The notes beneath the pieces were generated by a model, which saw only the letters and a list, made by a program, of their open reading frames with translations, was not told the origin of the DNA and ran no database searches. Below, piece by piece: positions 21,291 through 32,927 of a stretch of 64,000 nt of DNA. The DNA is from Choricystis sp. odSpoLacu1 (Eukaryota > Chlorophyta > Trebouxiophyceae). The position numbers and the translations under genes were made by a program. The stretch lies in assembly GCA_958009055.1 (NCBI GenBank), contig OY253663.1:372001-436000 (forward strand), in the 5' to 3' direction. Position 1 is the first letter of the stretch, and each line of letters opens with the position of its first letter.

Positions 21291-21845
21291 TCACTCGGCC
21301 TTCTCCTGCCGCCTCGCCCACGCCGCCCGCGTCGCCGCCCTCACTTCATCCGTGGTGGCAGCCGCCGGCGCCACCCGCGTCGCCGCTGCCGCCTGGTATT
21401 GGCGCAGCGCCCCGGCCGGCAACCGCCCGCCAAACGTGACGTCCCCAGCCACCCGCGGCGCGGGATCAGCCGGCCCGCCATATTTCCACAGCGCCCACAC
21501 CAGGGCACCAAAGGCGATTCCCGGCAGCCCCACAAAGACGGTGGCCATGGCCAGAGCTGCGGCAGTGGCGGGCGTCAACAGAGCGCCAAACACACGGAAA
21601 GCGGGCAGGCCGGCGCCCCCGCCCGGCCCTGCGTACCCCCACTCCAGCGCAAAAAAAGGGGCGGCCATGCCAAAGGTGGGGCGGGAGGCGGCGGGCACCG
21701 CGCCAAACAGGCGCGCCGCCGCGGCGTGCGCGCCCGACTCGGGCGGGGGCTCTGCGTCGCCCTCGGCGTCGGCGGGGGGGCGGCGGGCGGCGACGCGGGG
21801 GTCGTCGTCGCTGACCACCTCTCCGCCAGGAAGGATGTGCACCAT
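21291..21845 (-). CDS. Predicted membrane protein, unknown
   Basis: Intronless frame of 184 residues starting MVHILPGGEVVSDDDPRVA. A Pro/Ala-rich acidic segment is followed by two hydrophobic stretches (around PTFGMAAPFFALEWGYAG and ALAMATVFVGLPGIAFGALV) and a soluble Ala-rich tail ending RRQEKAE. At least one clear transmembrane helix is present near residues 105-140. I do not recognise the family. It is convergent with the alanine-rich gene and tandem with TIM22. Confidence 0.5.
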   Translation of the reverse strand: MVHILPGGEVVSDDDPRVAARRPPADAEGDAEPPPESGAHAAAARLFGAVPAASRPTFGMAAPFFALEWGYAGPGGGAGLPAFRVFGALLTPATAAALAMATVFVGLPGIAFGALVWALWKYGGPADPAPRVAGDVTFGGRLPAGALRQYQAAAATRVAPAAATTDEVRAATRAAWARRQEKAE

Positions 21846-21956
21846 TTGATGGATGGAGGGAGGGACGGCGCGCCGAAACGAAACAAAACCGCACAATGCG
21901 ATGGAACGAAACCCGACCCTCCCTCCCTTTATACACACAGGTTTTCCGTTTCAACA

Positions 21957-22890
21957 TCACCTCTGCGCCAACCACCCCGCCCTGAACCACTCGGGAGGCA
22001 GCGCCGCCATGGCGGCCGCGGTGATGGGGTCGACCGCGCACCCGCGCGCGCGGGAGCAGGGGCGTCGGCGTGTCGCCACGCCGCGCGTGCGGCCGGCCGC
22101 CAGCGCGGCACCACTCCCACCCACCTCCGCCGCCACAGCGCGCCCCGCCTGCATGCGGTCGATGAAGTACGAGAACGCGCCAAACAGCAGGCACGACTGC
22201 AGGGCGGCGGCGGGGGTGGGGGCGCCCGAGACTGCCACCCCCGTCACACAGCCTGCCACCGCTCCATTCCACGCATCCTCCGCATCCCTGAGCCTAGCAG
22301 CGACGCACGACACGGCCGCATACACGCCCCCAAACAGGGCGAATGATTTGGCCGAGGCCCGGCCGTCGGCCAGGGAGGCGGCGAGGCGGCCGCCAGGGGG
22401 GGCGGCGGCGCCGGCCGAGCGCGCGAGCCGGGAGCCGCCGCCGAACACGAAGCCTAGAGCACCACCCGACAGAGCGGCCATGGCGCCATTGATGGAACAG
22501 GGGATGGCGTAGTCGTCGTGGGGGGGGGCGTCCAGGTAGGACGCGGAGTTGGGGTCCTGGTGGGGGGGGTGGGTGGATGGAGGCATGGGTGTCCGAGCGC
22601 GCTGCGCTGTCCCCTGCAAAACCGCGCCGCCCGCCACCTCCTGCCTCCCGTGTCTTTCAAGGCCTGTGATTGTGCTTGCTTCCCACGCGCGACCGCACGC
22701 GAAATAAAGGGGCGCGAGGGGGGCCAAAGCGCAGCGTTTTCGTCGCATTTCCTTCCCTCCTTTCCCTCACCTCGCGCGCCGCCTGCGCCCCCGTCACCAC
22801 AAACGTGGGCGGCTCCGCGGGAGGCGGAGGCGCCGCCTCGCCCGCCTCTGGCGAGGGGGCAGCAGGCTTGGACCGGGTGAAGAGGCCCAT
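21957..22890 (-). CDS. TIM22: TIM22-like Tim17/22/23 (PRAT) family protein
   Basis: Probable channel subunit for insertion of carrier proteins into the inner mitochondrial membrane. Exons 22890-22771 and 22556-21957 give 239 residues. The N terminus is a soluble Pro/Ala-rich arm (MGLFTRSKPAAPSPEAG). The first membrane segment is CSINGAMAALSGGALGFVFG. The PRAT signature is matched completely: GGVY, ten residues, R (in ARLRDAED), three residues, D, six residues, AGCVTG. A further membrane segment follows (AALQSCLLFGAFSYFIDR). A plastid PRAT relative is an alternative, but the Cys-containing first helix favours TIM22. The C terminus carries an Arg-rich extension. Confidence 0.78.
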
Positions 22891-23061
22891 GATTTTTTTT
22901 GCTCGGTTTTTTCGACGGGTCAGGAGTGTCTCCACCCTCTCTCTTGGCTCTCTTTTTGCTCACACACACACCGTGTGTGACACGCACACACGGTTCTTCG
23001 GCTCTGGCACCTTCCCCCATGCGGAAACACACGCACACACAAAAAAATCATCCTGCCCCTC

Positions 23062-25254
23062 TCACGCGGCCGCGGCTTTTTCAGCGGCGGCCGGCGGCGC
23101 GTCGCCGCCGCCCGCGCCCGCGTCGCCGCAGCCGCCCTTGCCGCCCCGACCGCGGCGAGCGCGCGGCTTGCGGGGGGGGGCGTCACCATTGGCGACAGGC
23201 GCAGCAGCGCCATCGCCATCGCCAGCAGCAGCGCCAGCCACGGCCGGCGCGGCGTCTCCACGCTTGCCGCGTCGGCGCGACCGCGCCTTCTTGTCGCCGC
23301 CGCCGCCTTCGCCGGCCGCGGCGGCGGCAGCAGGGGCGGCCCCACCGCCCAGGCCGGGGGGTGGGAGCACGGCGTCGCCCAGCCCCGGCGGCGCTGCGCT
23401 GTCGTCGCCGCCGCCGCCGCGCCCGCGCCGCGCGCCGCGGCGCGCGGCCGGCTCGCCCCCCGGCATCGGGGATGGGCCGTGGCCATCGGCCACGGTGGCC
23501 GCGTTGCCACCGCCGCCGCGGCGGCCATTAGCCCGGCCGCCGCGCCCGAAGCCAGGCGGCGGCGCGTCGTCGTCGGCGGCGGCGCCACGCAGAGGCAACG
23601 TGCGGCGTGGCGGCGCGGGGGAAAGAGCGACGCCCGCGCCGCCTCCCTCTCTTCCTCCTGCAGCCTCGCGACCCGGCGGCTCGCGGCGGCGGCGGTCGCG
23701 GTCGGCGCGAGGAGGCGGCGGCGGAGGCGGCACAGGAGGCCCCAGCGACAGCGCCGCGAGCGACGGCGGCGCGCGCTGCTCCTCGCGCCGGGGCGGCGGG
23801 GGCCGCCCCACCCCCACGGGCGGCCCGTTGGCGGGCGGCGGCGCCCGCGTGGGCGTGGGGAGCGCCCCACCCACCCCCCCCCGCCCGCGGCGACCGCGGC
23901 ACAATCGCTGGCGGCCCCCCCTCGCGCCCCGGCGGCCGCGCGGGCGGCAGCGGGGGGCCGCCCTCGCGCCATGGCGGCCGAGCCGGCGGCAGCGGCGGCC
24001 CATCGTGGTAGCGTGGCGGCGGCAGCGGCGGCCCATCGTGGTAGCGTGGCGGCGGCAGCAGGGGAGGCGGGCCGCCCCCGTAGCCGCGGTCGCCTCCTCC
24101 GTAGCCGCGGTCGCCCCCTCCGTAGCCGCGCGCGTCCTGCGGCGAGCGCGGGCGCGGCGGCACGCCGCCAAACCCGCCGCCACCGCCCCGGTGGCCACCA
24201 AACTCGCCGCCACCAAACGCGGCGGCGGCGGCGGTCCTGTCCACCGCGTCCCCCGGGCGGCGGGGCAGGGCGGGGGCGGGGTCAAAGGCGGAGGGTTCGT
24301 GGGACGGGGCGGGCGGGCGGCCGAAGCCGCCAAAGCCCGGGGCGCGCCGCCCAAACGGGTCGTAGCCTCCGTAGCGGGGTGGCGAGGGTGGAGCCACGGG
24401 GGAGGGCGCCGACCCCAGCGTCGGAAAGTCAGCGTCGCGGGGGGGGGGGCGGCCCCGCGCGGCGCGGGCCGGGGAGGCCTGGCGCGACGGCCGCGCGCGG
24501 CGGGGGGCGCGGGAGGCGCCGCCCCTCCCCCTGGCCCGGGCGCAGCGCCCGGCAGGCCGGCGCCGCCCCAGGCAGCGCCCGCGGGTTCACCCCCGTCGCC
24601 AGGCTGGGCCTGCGGGGCACCTTCCTCTGCAGGCGGCGCCCCAGGAGCACCCCACGACGCGCCCGGCGTGCCGCCCCCCCCGCACCAGCGCGACCGAGGG
24701 GTCGTTGCCGTTGGCCTCCCGCCGGGCGGACGGCAGGTTGACGGGTTTGGGGACGGCCACCTTGCCCAGGGAGACGAGGCGCTTGGCGCCCGGCCTGTGT
24801 GTGGTGAGGGAGGAGGGGACGGTCAGCGGAAAAGGGATGGGTGCGTCGAAAAAAAAGTTTTGCCTGGACCACCCACACGCGGCCCGCCCTCGTTTGTCCA
24901 CTGTTGCATACACAGTAGTGCACTAGCGTCAGGGCGCGGGCGGGAGGGCAGGGGTCGGGCGTCGCCCCAATGCACGGCGTGCTGCTGGCAGAGTGCGGTA
25001 CGAGCGCCCTCTCTCGCAGCCTCCGATCGCGCAGCCTCCCTCGGCCCGCTGAGGGCCCCGGCCAGACGCTGTAGCCTGGCTCGTGCGTGGCACGCGTGGC
25101 ACAGGGGCCAGAGTCCGAGGGAGGGTGGCGCGGGCGCACCCAAAACAAAAACGTCACGCCTCCGATCAGGCGCGGCGGGGCAGCCCACCCCCGCCCACGC
25201 GGGCCGGGGTCCACCGTGCCGCATGCGCAGGCCTCACCTCTGGTGCCCTGCCAT
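23062..25254 (-). CDS. BAT2 N-terminal domain protein (PRRC2/MOS1-like), frame broken three times
   Basis: Exon 1 (25254-25238, MAGHQR) joins across a 443-base intron to 24794. The join gives GAKRLVSLGKVAVPKPVNLP then SARREANGNDPSVALV, an excellent BAT2_N domain (animal PRRC2, plant MODIFIER OF SNC1). After that the chain is Gly/Pro/Arg-rich, with DADFPTLGS, RYGGYDPFGRR, repeats of DRGYGGG and RYHDGPPLPP, then Arg-Gly stretches and a Lys/Ala tail. Such proteins bind RNA and translation or splicing factors. Reading the whole chain needs frame changes at C8 (24674-24681), G11 (24439-24449) and C9 (23874-23882), all homopolymers. Between them the amino-acid texture stays coherent, so indel error is likely. 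The gene is divergent from the Nudix gene. Confidence 0.7.
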
Positions 25255-25391
25255 GGGGAGTGGAGCCACGGGCCGAGGGTGGGTGCGTGGGAGGAAAAGG
25301 GATGCAGCGCACGGCCCGGGGCGAGAAAAAAAACGCGGCTCGGCAGTGTTCGTCTCTCTTGTCCACGACGGCGACGCGTTCTCTCTCCTCT

Positions 25392-26441
25392 ATGCTCCCT
25401 CCGCGCGCCGCCGCCGTCGGCGCTGCCGCCGCGGGCGGTGGCACAACCCGCCCGCCACCCCCCCTCCCCCGCCTGCGGGACGCGCCCCCGCTGACCCTCA
25501 CGCTCGACCGCGCCAGTGCGTCCCGCGGCGACACCGCCGCCGTCACCGCCCTCGCCTCCCACCCGGGCGCCACCAGCGTGGTGGTGCACGCGGGGCGTGC
25601 CCTGGTGATGGAGGGGGGACGGAGCGCAGCGAGGCTGGGGGTGGACCCCGCGGCTGTCACGCGAGACTCACCCCTCATCCTGCTCGGCCGCTCCCCAGCC
25701 GACGGCGCCCCCCTGTTTGCGACAGTGGTTGACGACCCCGCAGCTGCAGCCGCGGCCGCGGGGGCGGGCGCTGAGCGGGTGGCCCCCCGCGACGCCGCGC
25801 CGCGGCTGACGCGGGATGATTGTGCCGCGCTGGCGGTGGGTGCAGCGCTGGCTTCCTGGCACGAGGGCGCGAGGTTCGACCCCGCCACTGGGTCGCCCAC
25901 GGTGCCGGTGGCGGGCGGCTATGCGAGGCAGGTGGTGAGTGAGGGTGATGGCGACGCCTCGCCACCCCGCCGCCGCCGCCCGCGCCGTGTGCGCCCCCGC
26001 CTCGACCCCGCCGTCCTCGTCCTGGCCACGTGCGGCCACCACGTCCTCCTAGGACGCAAGCCCGACTGGCCGGACGCGCGCTACTCGTTGCTGGCGGGGT
26101 TTGTGGATGCGGGCGAATCGATCGAACAAGCCGCGACGCGAGAGTTGGAGGAAGAGGCGGGCGTGGTGGTGGATGCAGACTCTGTCACTCCCACGTACTG
26201 GGGGTCCCAACCCTGGCCGTTCTCGGGGTCGCTGATGCTGGCGGTCGGGCTGGAGGTGGGGCTGGGGATGGATGGCGCGCCCCCGCACGCGGAGCCGCGC
26301 GACGGTGAGTTGGCCGACGTGCGCTGGTTTGACGCGGCCACAGTGGCGGCAGCGACGAGGGATGAGAGTGATGCTCTGCAGCTGCCTGGGCCGCACGCCC
26401 TGGCGCGCAGCGTGCTGGCGAGGTGGGTGGCGACCGTGTGA
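25392..26441 (+). CDS. Nudix NAD(H) diphosphatase-like protein without the zinc ribbon
   Basis: Intronless, 349 residues. It carries the Nudix box (GFVDAGESIEQAATREL followed by EEEAGV) and downstream the array that marks NADH/NAD-cap pyrophosphatases (SQPWPFSGSLM; usual form SQPWPFPxS). Order of domains is as in NudC/NUDT12/NPY1: a degenerate N-terminal domain, a linker, then Nudix. The linker normally has four zinc-binding cysteines. Here it reads SWHEGARFDPATGSPTVPVA with no cysteine at all, then RLDPAVLVL. The enzyme probably hydrolyses NAD(H) or related dinucleotides, but loss of the zinc ribbon may affect dimerisation or RNA decapping. The Ala/Pro-rich N terminus could be an organelle transit peptide. 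Confidence 0.82.
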   Translation: MLPPRAAAVGAAAAGGGTTRPPPPLPRLRDAPPLTLTLDRASASRGDTAAVTALASHPGATSVVVHAGRALVMEGGRSAARLGVDPAAVTRDSPLILLGRSPADGAPLFATVVDDPAAAAAAAGAGAERVAPRDAAPRLTRDDCAALAVGAALASWHEGARFDPATGSPTVPVAGGYARQVVSEGDGDASPPRRRRPRRVRPRLDPAVLVLATCGHHVLLGRKPDWPDARYSLLAGFVDAGESIEQAATRELEEEAGVVVDADSVTPTYWGSQPWPFSGSLMLAVGLEVGLGMDGAPPHAEPRDGELADVRWFDAATVAAATRDESDALQLPGPHALARSVLARWVATV

Positions 26442-26505
26442 TTTTTCTTTCACCAAATCAAAAAAAAAAAAACAGTTTCTACAAATCTCCCTCTCTCTCT
26501 TTCCA

Positions 26506-26985
26506 TCACACCGCAATATGGGCCACACTCTCATCAATCTCGTCCACCGCGTCCCCAAACAACCGCGCCACGTCAGCCACCGTCACCGCGGCCGCGACCG
26601 CGTCGCCGTCGGGCAGGGCCACCTGCAGCCTCCCCTCCAGCGCGGTGACGAGGGCCAGTTGGGAGGGCAGGGAGGGAGCTAACTCGATGATGCGGTCGGA
26701 CGGGGAGACGGTGGGGCGGCGGAGGTGGTCGGCGGTGAGGGCGCACACGTCGGCCAGGAGCTGAGGAAAAAAAGGGGGTGATTTTTTGTGTTGTGTTAGG
26801 TGTGCTTCCCCTATTCTGAGCCTGTGCGGTCCCTCCTCTGATGCTCTGCCGCCTCTTTCTCTCACCAGGTCCCGGTTGACGACGCGCGGCGGCGGCGGCC
26901 TGCGCCGCGCACGCTGCTGCGCGGGGAGTGCCCGGCGCGGCGGGCGGGCCGGGCGGGCCGAGGAAAGGGAATGGGAGGTCAGCAT
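26506..26985 (-). CDS. Acyl-carrier-protein-like, organelle-targeted, carrier serine apparently lost
   Basis: Exons 26985-26866 and 26760-26506 give 124 residues. The first 40 (MLTSHSLSSARPARPPRRAL and onward) look like a plastid or mitochondrial transit peptide. The rest aligns with the four-helix ACP fold: LLADVCALTADHL, then RIIELAPSLPSQLALVTAL, EGRLQVALPDGDA, and TVADVARLFGDAV. In true ACPs the motif at the start of helix 2 is DSL, with the 4'-phosphopantetheine serine. Ungapped alignment from the conserved ALE end puts Leu at that position. A one-residue shift would place a Ser in PSL but without the Asp. It is therefore an ACP-like fold with doubtful carrier function. Confidence 0.6.
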   Translation of the reverse strand: MLTSHSLSSARPARPPRRALPAQQRARRRPPPPRVVNRDLVRERGGRASEEGPHRLRIGEAHLTQHKKSPPFFPQLLADVCALTADHLRRPTVSPSDRIIELAPSLPSQLALVTALEGRLQVALPDGDAVAAAVTVADVARLFGDAVDEIDESVAHIAV

Positions 26986-27300
26986 GTGGCGGATGGGAGG
27001 CAGCTGGGGAGGCCGCACGCGCGCGAGGGGGGCCCGAGAGCCAGAGAGGAAGGGAATTCGGCAGCGGAATGTGGTCGGCCGAAAAAACGACGCTCTGGTT
27101 TTGTTTCGCGCCCACTGGACCCCAACCACCGTCTTTTGTTTAAGGAGCATGAAAAAAATGAAAGTTTACGAGGCCAAGAAAGCGCGCACGAAAAAAGGAA
27201 TGAAAGAAGAACAGCCACCCCGGGTTTTTGCCCCCCCCACCCCGACCCGTTGTTGTTCAAACAAACCCCCCTCTCCCATCCACTCCTCTCCACTCTCCAC

Positions 27301-28831
<1,531 letters not shown>

Positions 28832-29106
28832 TGTGGCGTTTTCTGAGCTCGAGGCTTTCTCGAGCAGGGGAAGCAGGAGCCGAAAAACGGCCGCGGTGTC
28901 AGGGGGGGCGCGGCGTCTGCAGCCGCTGTGTCAGCAGCCAGAGCAAGACCCTGAGCTGTGGCGGGGAAGGAAGGAGGCGGCGGTTTGTTGGAGAGAGCGA
29001 GAAGAGGAGCAGCGAGCGCACTGCGCTAGCAAGAGAGGCAGTCGCGGCCTCCCTCTCTCTTCACTCCGTCGTTTCCGTTTTCTCTTGTTGCCGTCTCTCT
29101 CTCTCC

Positions 29107-29811
29107 ATGGCCAAGTCCCTGCGCTCCAAAGTCAAGCGCGCCGTGCGCGCCGAGCGTCGGTGAGTGTCCGGCACTGTGTGTGTGGTGTGTGTTGGAGAGA
29201 GGAAAGAGAGAGAGCTCGAGCGAAATACCGACGCATTCCCCTTTTTTCCGCACACACAGCGAGCGCCTGGGCGAGTCGCCCGTCGTGCTCAAGCGGGAAG
29301 CGTCCACCCAGGCCGCCCTGGCGCGCGTGCTGGCGGCGGGGGCGGAGAAGAGGGCCCAGGTGAGAGAAAGAGGGAAAGGAGGAGGCGTCGTTTTTTTTCG
29401 TTTCGGTTCGGCGGCTCCCCAAAAACCCTCCCCATGCACCGCTCACCCACACACACTCCCCTCTTTCACCACCATCAGTCCGCTGCCGCCCGCGCCACCG
29501 CCATGGACGCCGACGCCCCGCACTCCACGTCGGCCCCCGCTCCCTCCGCCGTTGCGGCCGCCGTTGCGGCGACCGCGCTGGCCGCCGCCGACACCGACAC
29601 CGTCCAGTGGTCCAAACTGGGCGTCGCCCGGGGCGGCGTCGCCGGCAAGCGCGTCCGCACGACGCGGGGGCGGGGCAAGGGGAGGCCCCTCCGCCGCATC
29701 GTGGCGCCGAGTGCGGAGGTGGCCAAAGCGGGGGCGCTCTATTTTGCTAACCCCAAAAACAAAAAGGCGCTGAAAAGGCGGACCTCCATTTTTACGCGGC
29801 ATGAAGGGTGA
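29107..29811 (+). CDS. LLPH-like (DUF2423) nucleolar basic protein
   Basis: Exons 29107-29159, 29260-29359 and 29479-29811 give 161 residues. The start MAKSLRSKVKRAVRAERRER is nearly identical in pattern to LLP homologue/DUF2423 proteins (MAKSLRSK, then KRKMRAEKR), small basic nucleolar factors tied to ribosome biogenesis. Then a helical stretch, an acidic/alanine segment, SKLGVARGGVAGKRVRTTRG, and a basic end (NPKNKKALKRRTSIFTRHEG). It is longer than animal LLPH (about 129 residues). It is divergent from the GGPPS gene. Confidence 0.75.
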
Positions 29812-29814
29812 GGA

Positions 29815-29858
<44 letters not shown>

Positions 29859-30113
29859 ATGGATCGGCCCCTTTAGCGACTCTGAGCCTGCTGCTGTGTT
29901 TTTTTTTTTAATCGGGGGGTGATGTTTTGTTTTCTCTTGTTGTCTTTGTTTTTTTCCGTTTGGAAAGAGGCTGTTGGAGCCAAGTAACACAGTGTTTTTT
30001 TTTTCTTTTAAGAAAAAAAGAGAGGGGTAGAAAAGGGAAGGGACGGGGTGGGGGGGAGGGAAAGGGAAAGAGGGGGGCCAAGATCGTTTGTTTTTTTGTT
30101 TCCGCACGCTCGC
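29812..30113. other. Intergenic between convergent genes, with (GT)n
   Basis: About 300 bases between the LLPH-like and DEK stop codons. Begins with the GT microsatellite, continues T-rich, then a purine-rich GA/AAAG tract (about 30010-30075). Probably the two 3' UTRs. Confidence 0.55.
29817..29857 (+). repeat. (GT)n microsatellite
   Basis: About 20 perfect GT units directly after the stop codon of the LLPH-like gene, probably in its 3' UTR. Confidence 0.95.
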
Positions 30114-31749
30114 TCACTCCGCCGCGTCCCCACCACCACCGCCCGCCCCCTGCGCGCAAAACTCGAGGGCCACGTCTTTGATCTCGGCCTTCATCGGTTT
30201 CAGGTCGGCGCCGAAGTGGGTGGACAGCGCGGACACCAGCTGCTTGACGGAGAAGGAAGACATGTCCGCGGTAGCCAGCAGGGCCAACGCCTGGCGCTTG
30301 ACTTCGGCAAAGGGGGGCAGAGGGGCGTCGGTGGCGGGGGCGTCGGCGGCGGCGGGGACGGGGGCGGGGACTGCGGCCACGGCCGCCGGCGCGGGCTCCG
30401 GCGGCGGGGGCGTCGCTTTCTTCGCCGCACGCGCGGTCGTCGGCGCGGGGGGCGCCTCCCCGTCAGACTCGTCCCCCGACTCGGACGGCGACGAGGTGCC
30501 GTCGTCGTCAGAGTCGGAGGAGGAGGACGCGCCGTCGTCATCGTCGCTGCATGCCGCCTGTGTCTTTTTGGGCGCGCCAGCGCTCTTCGCCTTCTTGGCG
30601 GCGCCCGCCTTCTTGCCCCCACTCCCGCGAGCCCGCTTGCGCGCCACCGCCGCCTTCTTCATGGCCTCCCGAGACGCCAAGTCTTTGGCGCCGGGGGTGG
30701 GGGCGGGCGCGGCCAGGAAGGAGAGCAGTTTTTTCACCTTGTCCTCCTTGGTGCCGCCCCCCCGCGGCACGTCCAGCAGGTCGAGCATCCGGTGCACCAC
30801 CTCCCCCTTCACCCGAGCCGTGACTTTGTCGACAGCGTCGGCCGTGGAGTCGGCGCCGTCGGTGAAGCCGGAGAAGGCGAGCACATCGCGCTTGCGGGTG
30901 GTGCCCTGGGGGTGGAAAGGAAAGAAGTTGTTTGTTTGTTTCGTTCGTTTCTCTCTTCTCGTCTCCCCTTCCTCCCTTCCTCTCTCTCACCTTGCCCGGG
31001 CGGCGGTACATGATGTTGTGCAGCTCCTTGACGGCGGGGTCGTCGCCCTTGACCTTGGTGAACAGGAAGGCGACTGGAGAAAAAAAATAGAGGTCGTTTT
31101 TTGTGTGTGTGTGAGTAACGGCTTTATTGTTAGACGTGCGCCCCATACCCCCATCATGTCATTGTGGCATTCACACTTAGCGCTGCGCGTGGCTGGGGTG
31201 TGTGTGCACCGCGTGGCGGTGACGTGGGCGCCATCGCATCAGAACGCATCAAAACGAAAACACTCCTCCCAGCTTTCTCTCTCTCTCTCTCTCTGCCCAC
31301 GGCACACCGTTCGGAATGCCGGCCAGCTTGGTGCCCTTGCCCTGTGTGTGTGTGTGTGTGTGTCGGGAAAGGAGGGTGAGCCTTCTGCGCCCCGACAGCC
31401 CCCCCCGGCTCGCGCGCGCGCGCGCACTGGTCCAAATCCCCACATCCATCCCTCCACTCGCCTCGGCCACCACCAGCTTGTCCGGCTTCTTGATGACCTC
31501 CGGCTGGAAGTAGGCCACCGTCTTGCGCACGCGCCCCCCCTCCCGCGCGGGCGGGGACGGGGCGGCGGCCTTCTTGACGCTCTTGGGCGACGACGGCGGG
31601 CGCGCGGACGGCGCGGGGGCGGGCGGCGGCGGCGACACAGCCGGCGGCGGCGGCGGCGGCGGCGGAGCGGCAGCCTCCGGTAGTGGTGGGGAGGGCGCGG
31701 CCGCGGGGGGGGGCGGCGGGGCGTTGGGGAGGGCGGGCGGGGCGTCCAT
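30114..31749 (-). CDS. DEK: DEK-type chromatin protein
   Basis: Nuclear DNA-binding chromatin architecture factor. Exons 31749-31462, 31341-31308, 31073-30991 and 30905-30114 give 398 residues. The SAP-like region has the DEK hallmarks: GKGTKLAGIPN, VAFLFTKVKGDDPAVKELH, IMYRRPGK, GTTRKRDVLAFSGFTDG. Then come a Lys/Ala basic linker, a long Ser/Asp/Glu acidic tract, and the C-terminal DEK_C helices (PFAEVKRQALALLATADM, SSFSVKQLVSALSTHFGADL). The N-terminal ~70 residues are nearly all Pro and Ala. Intron 1 is GC-AG (GAG followed by GCGAGT) and the phase requires it. Intron 1 also contains a (GT)n tract. Confidence 0.9.
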
Positions 31750-31857
31750 AGCGACGAAGAGAGAAACGATTTTTCGGGTGAGAAGAGAAAACACAACGCT
31801 CTTCCATTTTCGCGTGTTCCCACCGCGCCCCCCGCGCGCGCTCCCTCCCACGCACAC

Positions 31858-31888
<31 letters not shown>

Positions 31889-31928
31889 CTTCCCGCGCGG
31901 CCTCCCCGCCCCCCCGCTTCCCCCACAA

Positions 31929-32098
31929 ATGGCCGACCGCGGCAAGAAGCCGGTCGGCGTGGCCAATGTGCAGCGCCGCACGTGGGACACGAGCGAGTAT
32001 GAGGCCGCCGCCGAGGAGCGCAAGCAGGAGGTGAGAGAGAGGGGGAGAGAGAGAGAGGCAAGGCAACCGTGGGGGGGACACACCCGCCCCCTTCCTTC

Positions 32099-32146
<48 letters not shown>

Positions 32147-32763
32147 CACTCCAGCTCGACGCCTCCGCCGGTGAAACCGCGGCCGACGCCCGCAAGCGCA
32201 AGCGGCTGGCGCGCGACCCTCTCCGCGCGGGGATCATCACAGAGCGCGCCCCCCTGCGCGCGCGCGACGCCGACGTCGACCTGGCGGCCGACCTGGGCCG
32301 CAAACGGTCCGTCACAGCAGGCGCAGCCCCCGCGGGGCAAGCCGGCTACTATTGTTCTGTCTGTGACTGCGTGCTCAAGGATTCAAAGGGGTGGTTGGAC
32401 CACGTCAACGGCAAGTGGCACAACCGGGCCCTGGGCATGTCCATGCGGGTGGAGAAGGTGGGGGTGGACGGTGTGAAGGCCAGGCTAGCCGCCTTGGCGG
32501 CTAAGAAACAGGAGGAGAAAGGGAGAGGAGGTGGGGATGACGACGCTGAGAGAATCGACCCAGAATCTGCTGCTGGCGCCCGGCTGGCGGCCGCCCAGGC
32601 GACGGAGGCCAGGGCGGCGGCGGTCGCCAAGGCGAGGCGGGAGGCCAGGAAGGCGGCTATGAAGGCGGCCAAGGAGGAGGAAGGGGAGGAGGAGGACGAC
32701 GGCGAAGAGGCGGCCGCGCTGGCAGCGGCCATGGGGTTTGGAGGGTTTGGTGGGGGGAAGTGA
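31929..32763 (+). CDS. ZMAT2: SNU23/ZMAT2 U4/U6.U5 tri-snRNP zinc-finger protein
   Basis: Spliceosomal B-complex factor acting around 5' splice-site activation. Exons 31929-32030 and 32155-32763 give 236 residues. Family hallmarks: QRRTWDTSEYEAAAEERKQE, the Lys/Arg stretch KRKRLARDPLRAGIITERAP, then the matrin-type C2H2 finger GYYCSVCDCVLKDSKGWLDH followed by NGKWHNRALGMSMRVEKV (both Cys and both His present). The C-terminal half is a charged helix (KARREARKAAMKAAKEEE) and a Gly-rich end. Divergent from DEK with about 180 bases between the two starts. The intron carries an (AC)n run just before the acceptor. Confidence 0.93.
32109..32144 (+). repeat. (AC)n microsatellite at an intron 3' end
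   Basis: About 17 perfect AC units ending roughly ten bases before the SNU23 exon 2 acceptor. Confidence 0.95.
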
Positions 32764-32927
32764 GATGGCGTGTTTTTTGTGTCTGAACTGCTGTAGGTTT
32801 CTGTGTCTAGTTTCTGTTCTTTGTTCGGGTGGTGGTGGTGGTGACGAAGAGAAGAGAGGGAAACGAAAGAGTGGTGGACCACAACTCTTGTCTCTCTCTC
32901 TTGTTTCGCCGCCCTCTCTCCCCCACC

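Noticed and set aside
22670..25732. Open frame of about 1020 codons on the + strand across TIM22 and BAT2 genes
   Set aside because: It is antisense to conserved domains, low-complexity Pro/Ala/Arg throughout, and results from the scarcity of stop codons in very GC-rich DNA.
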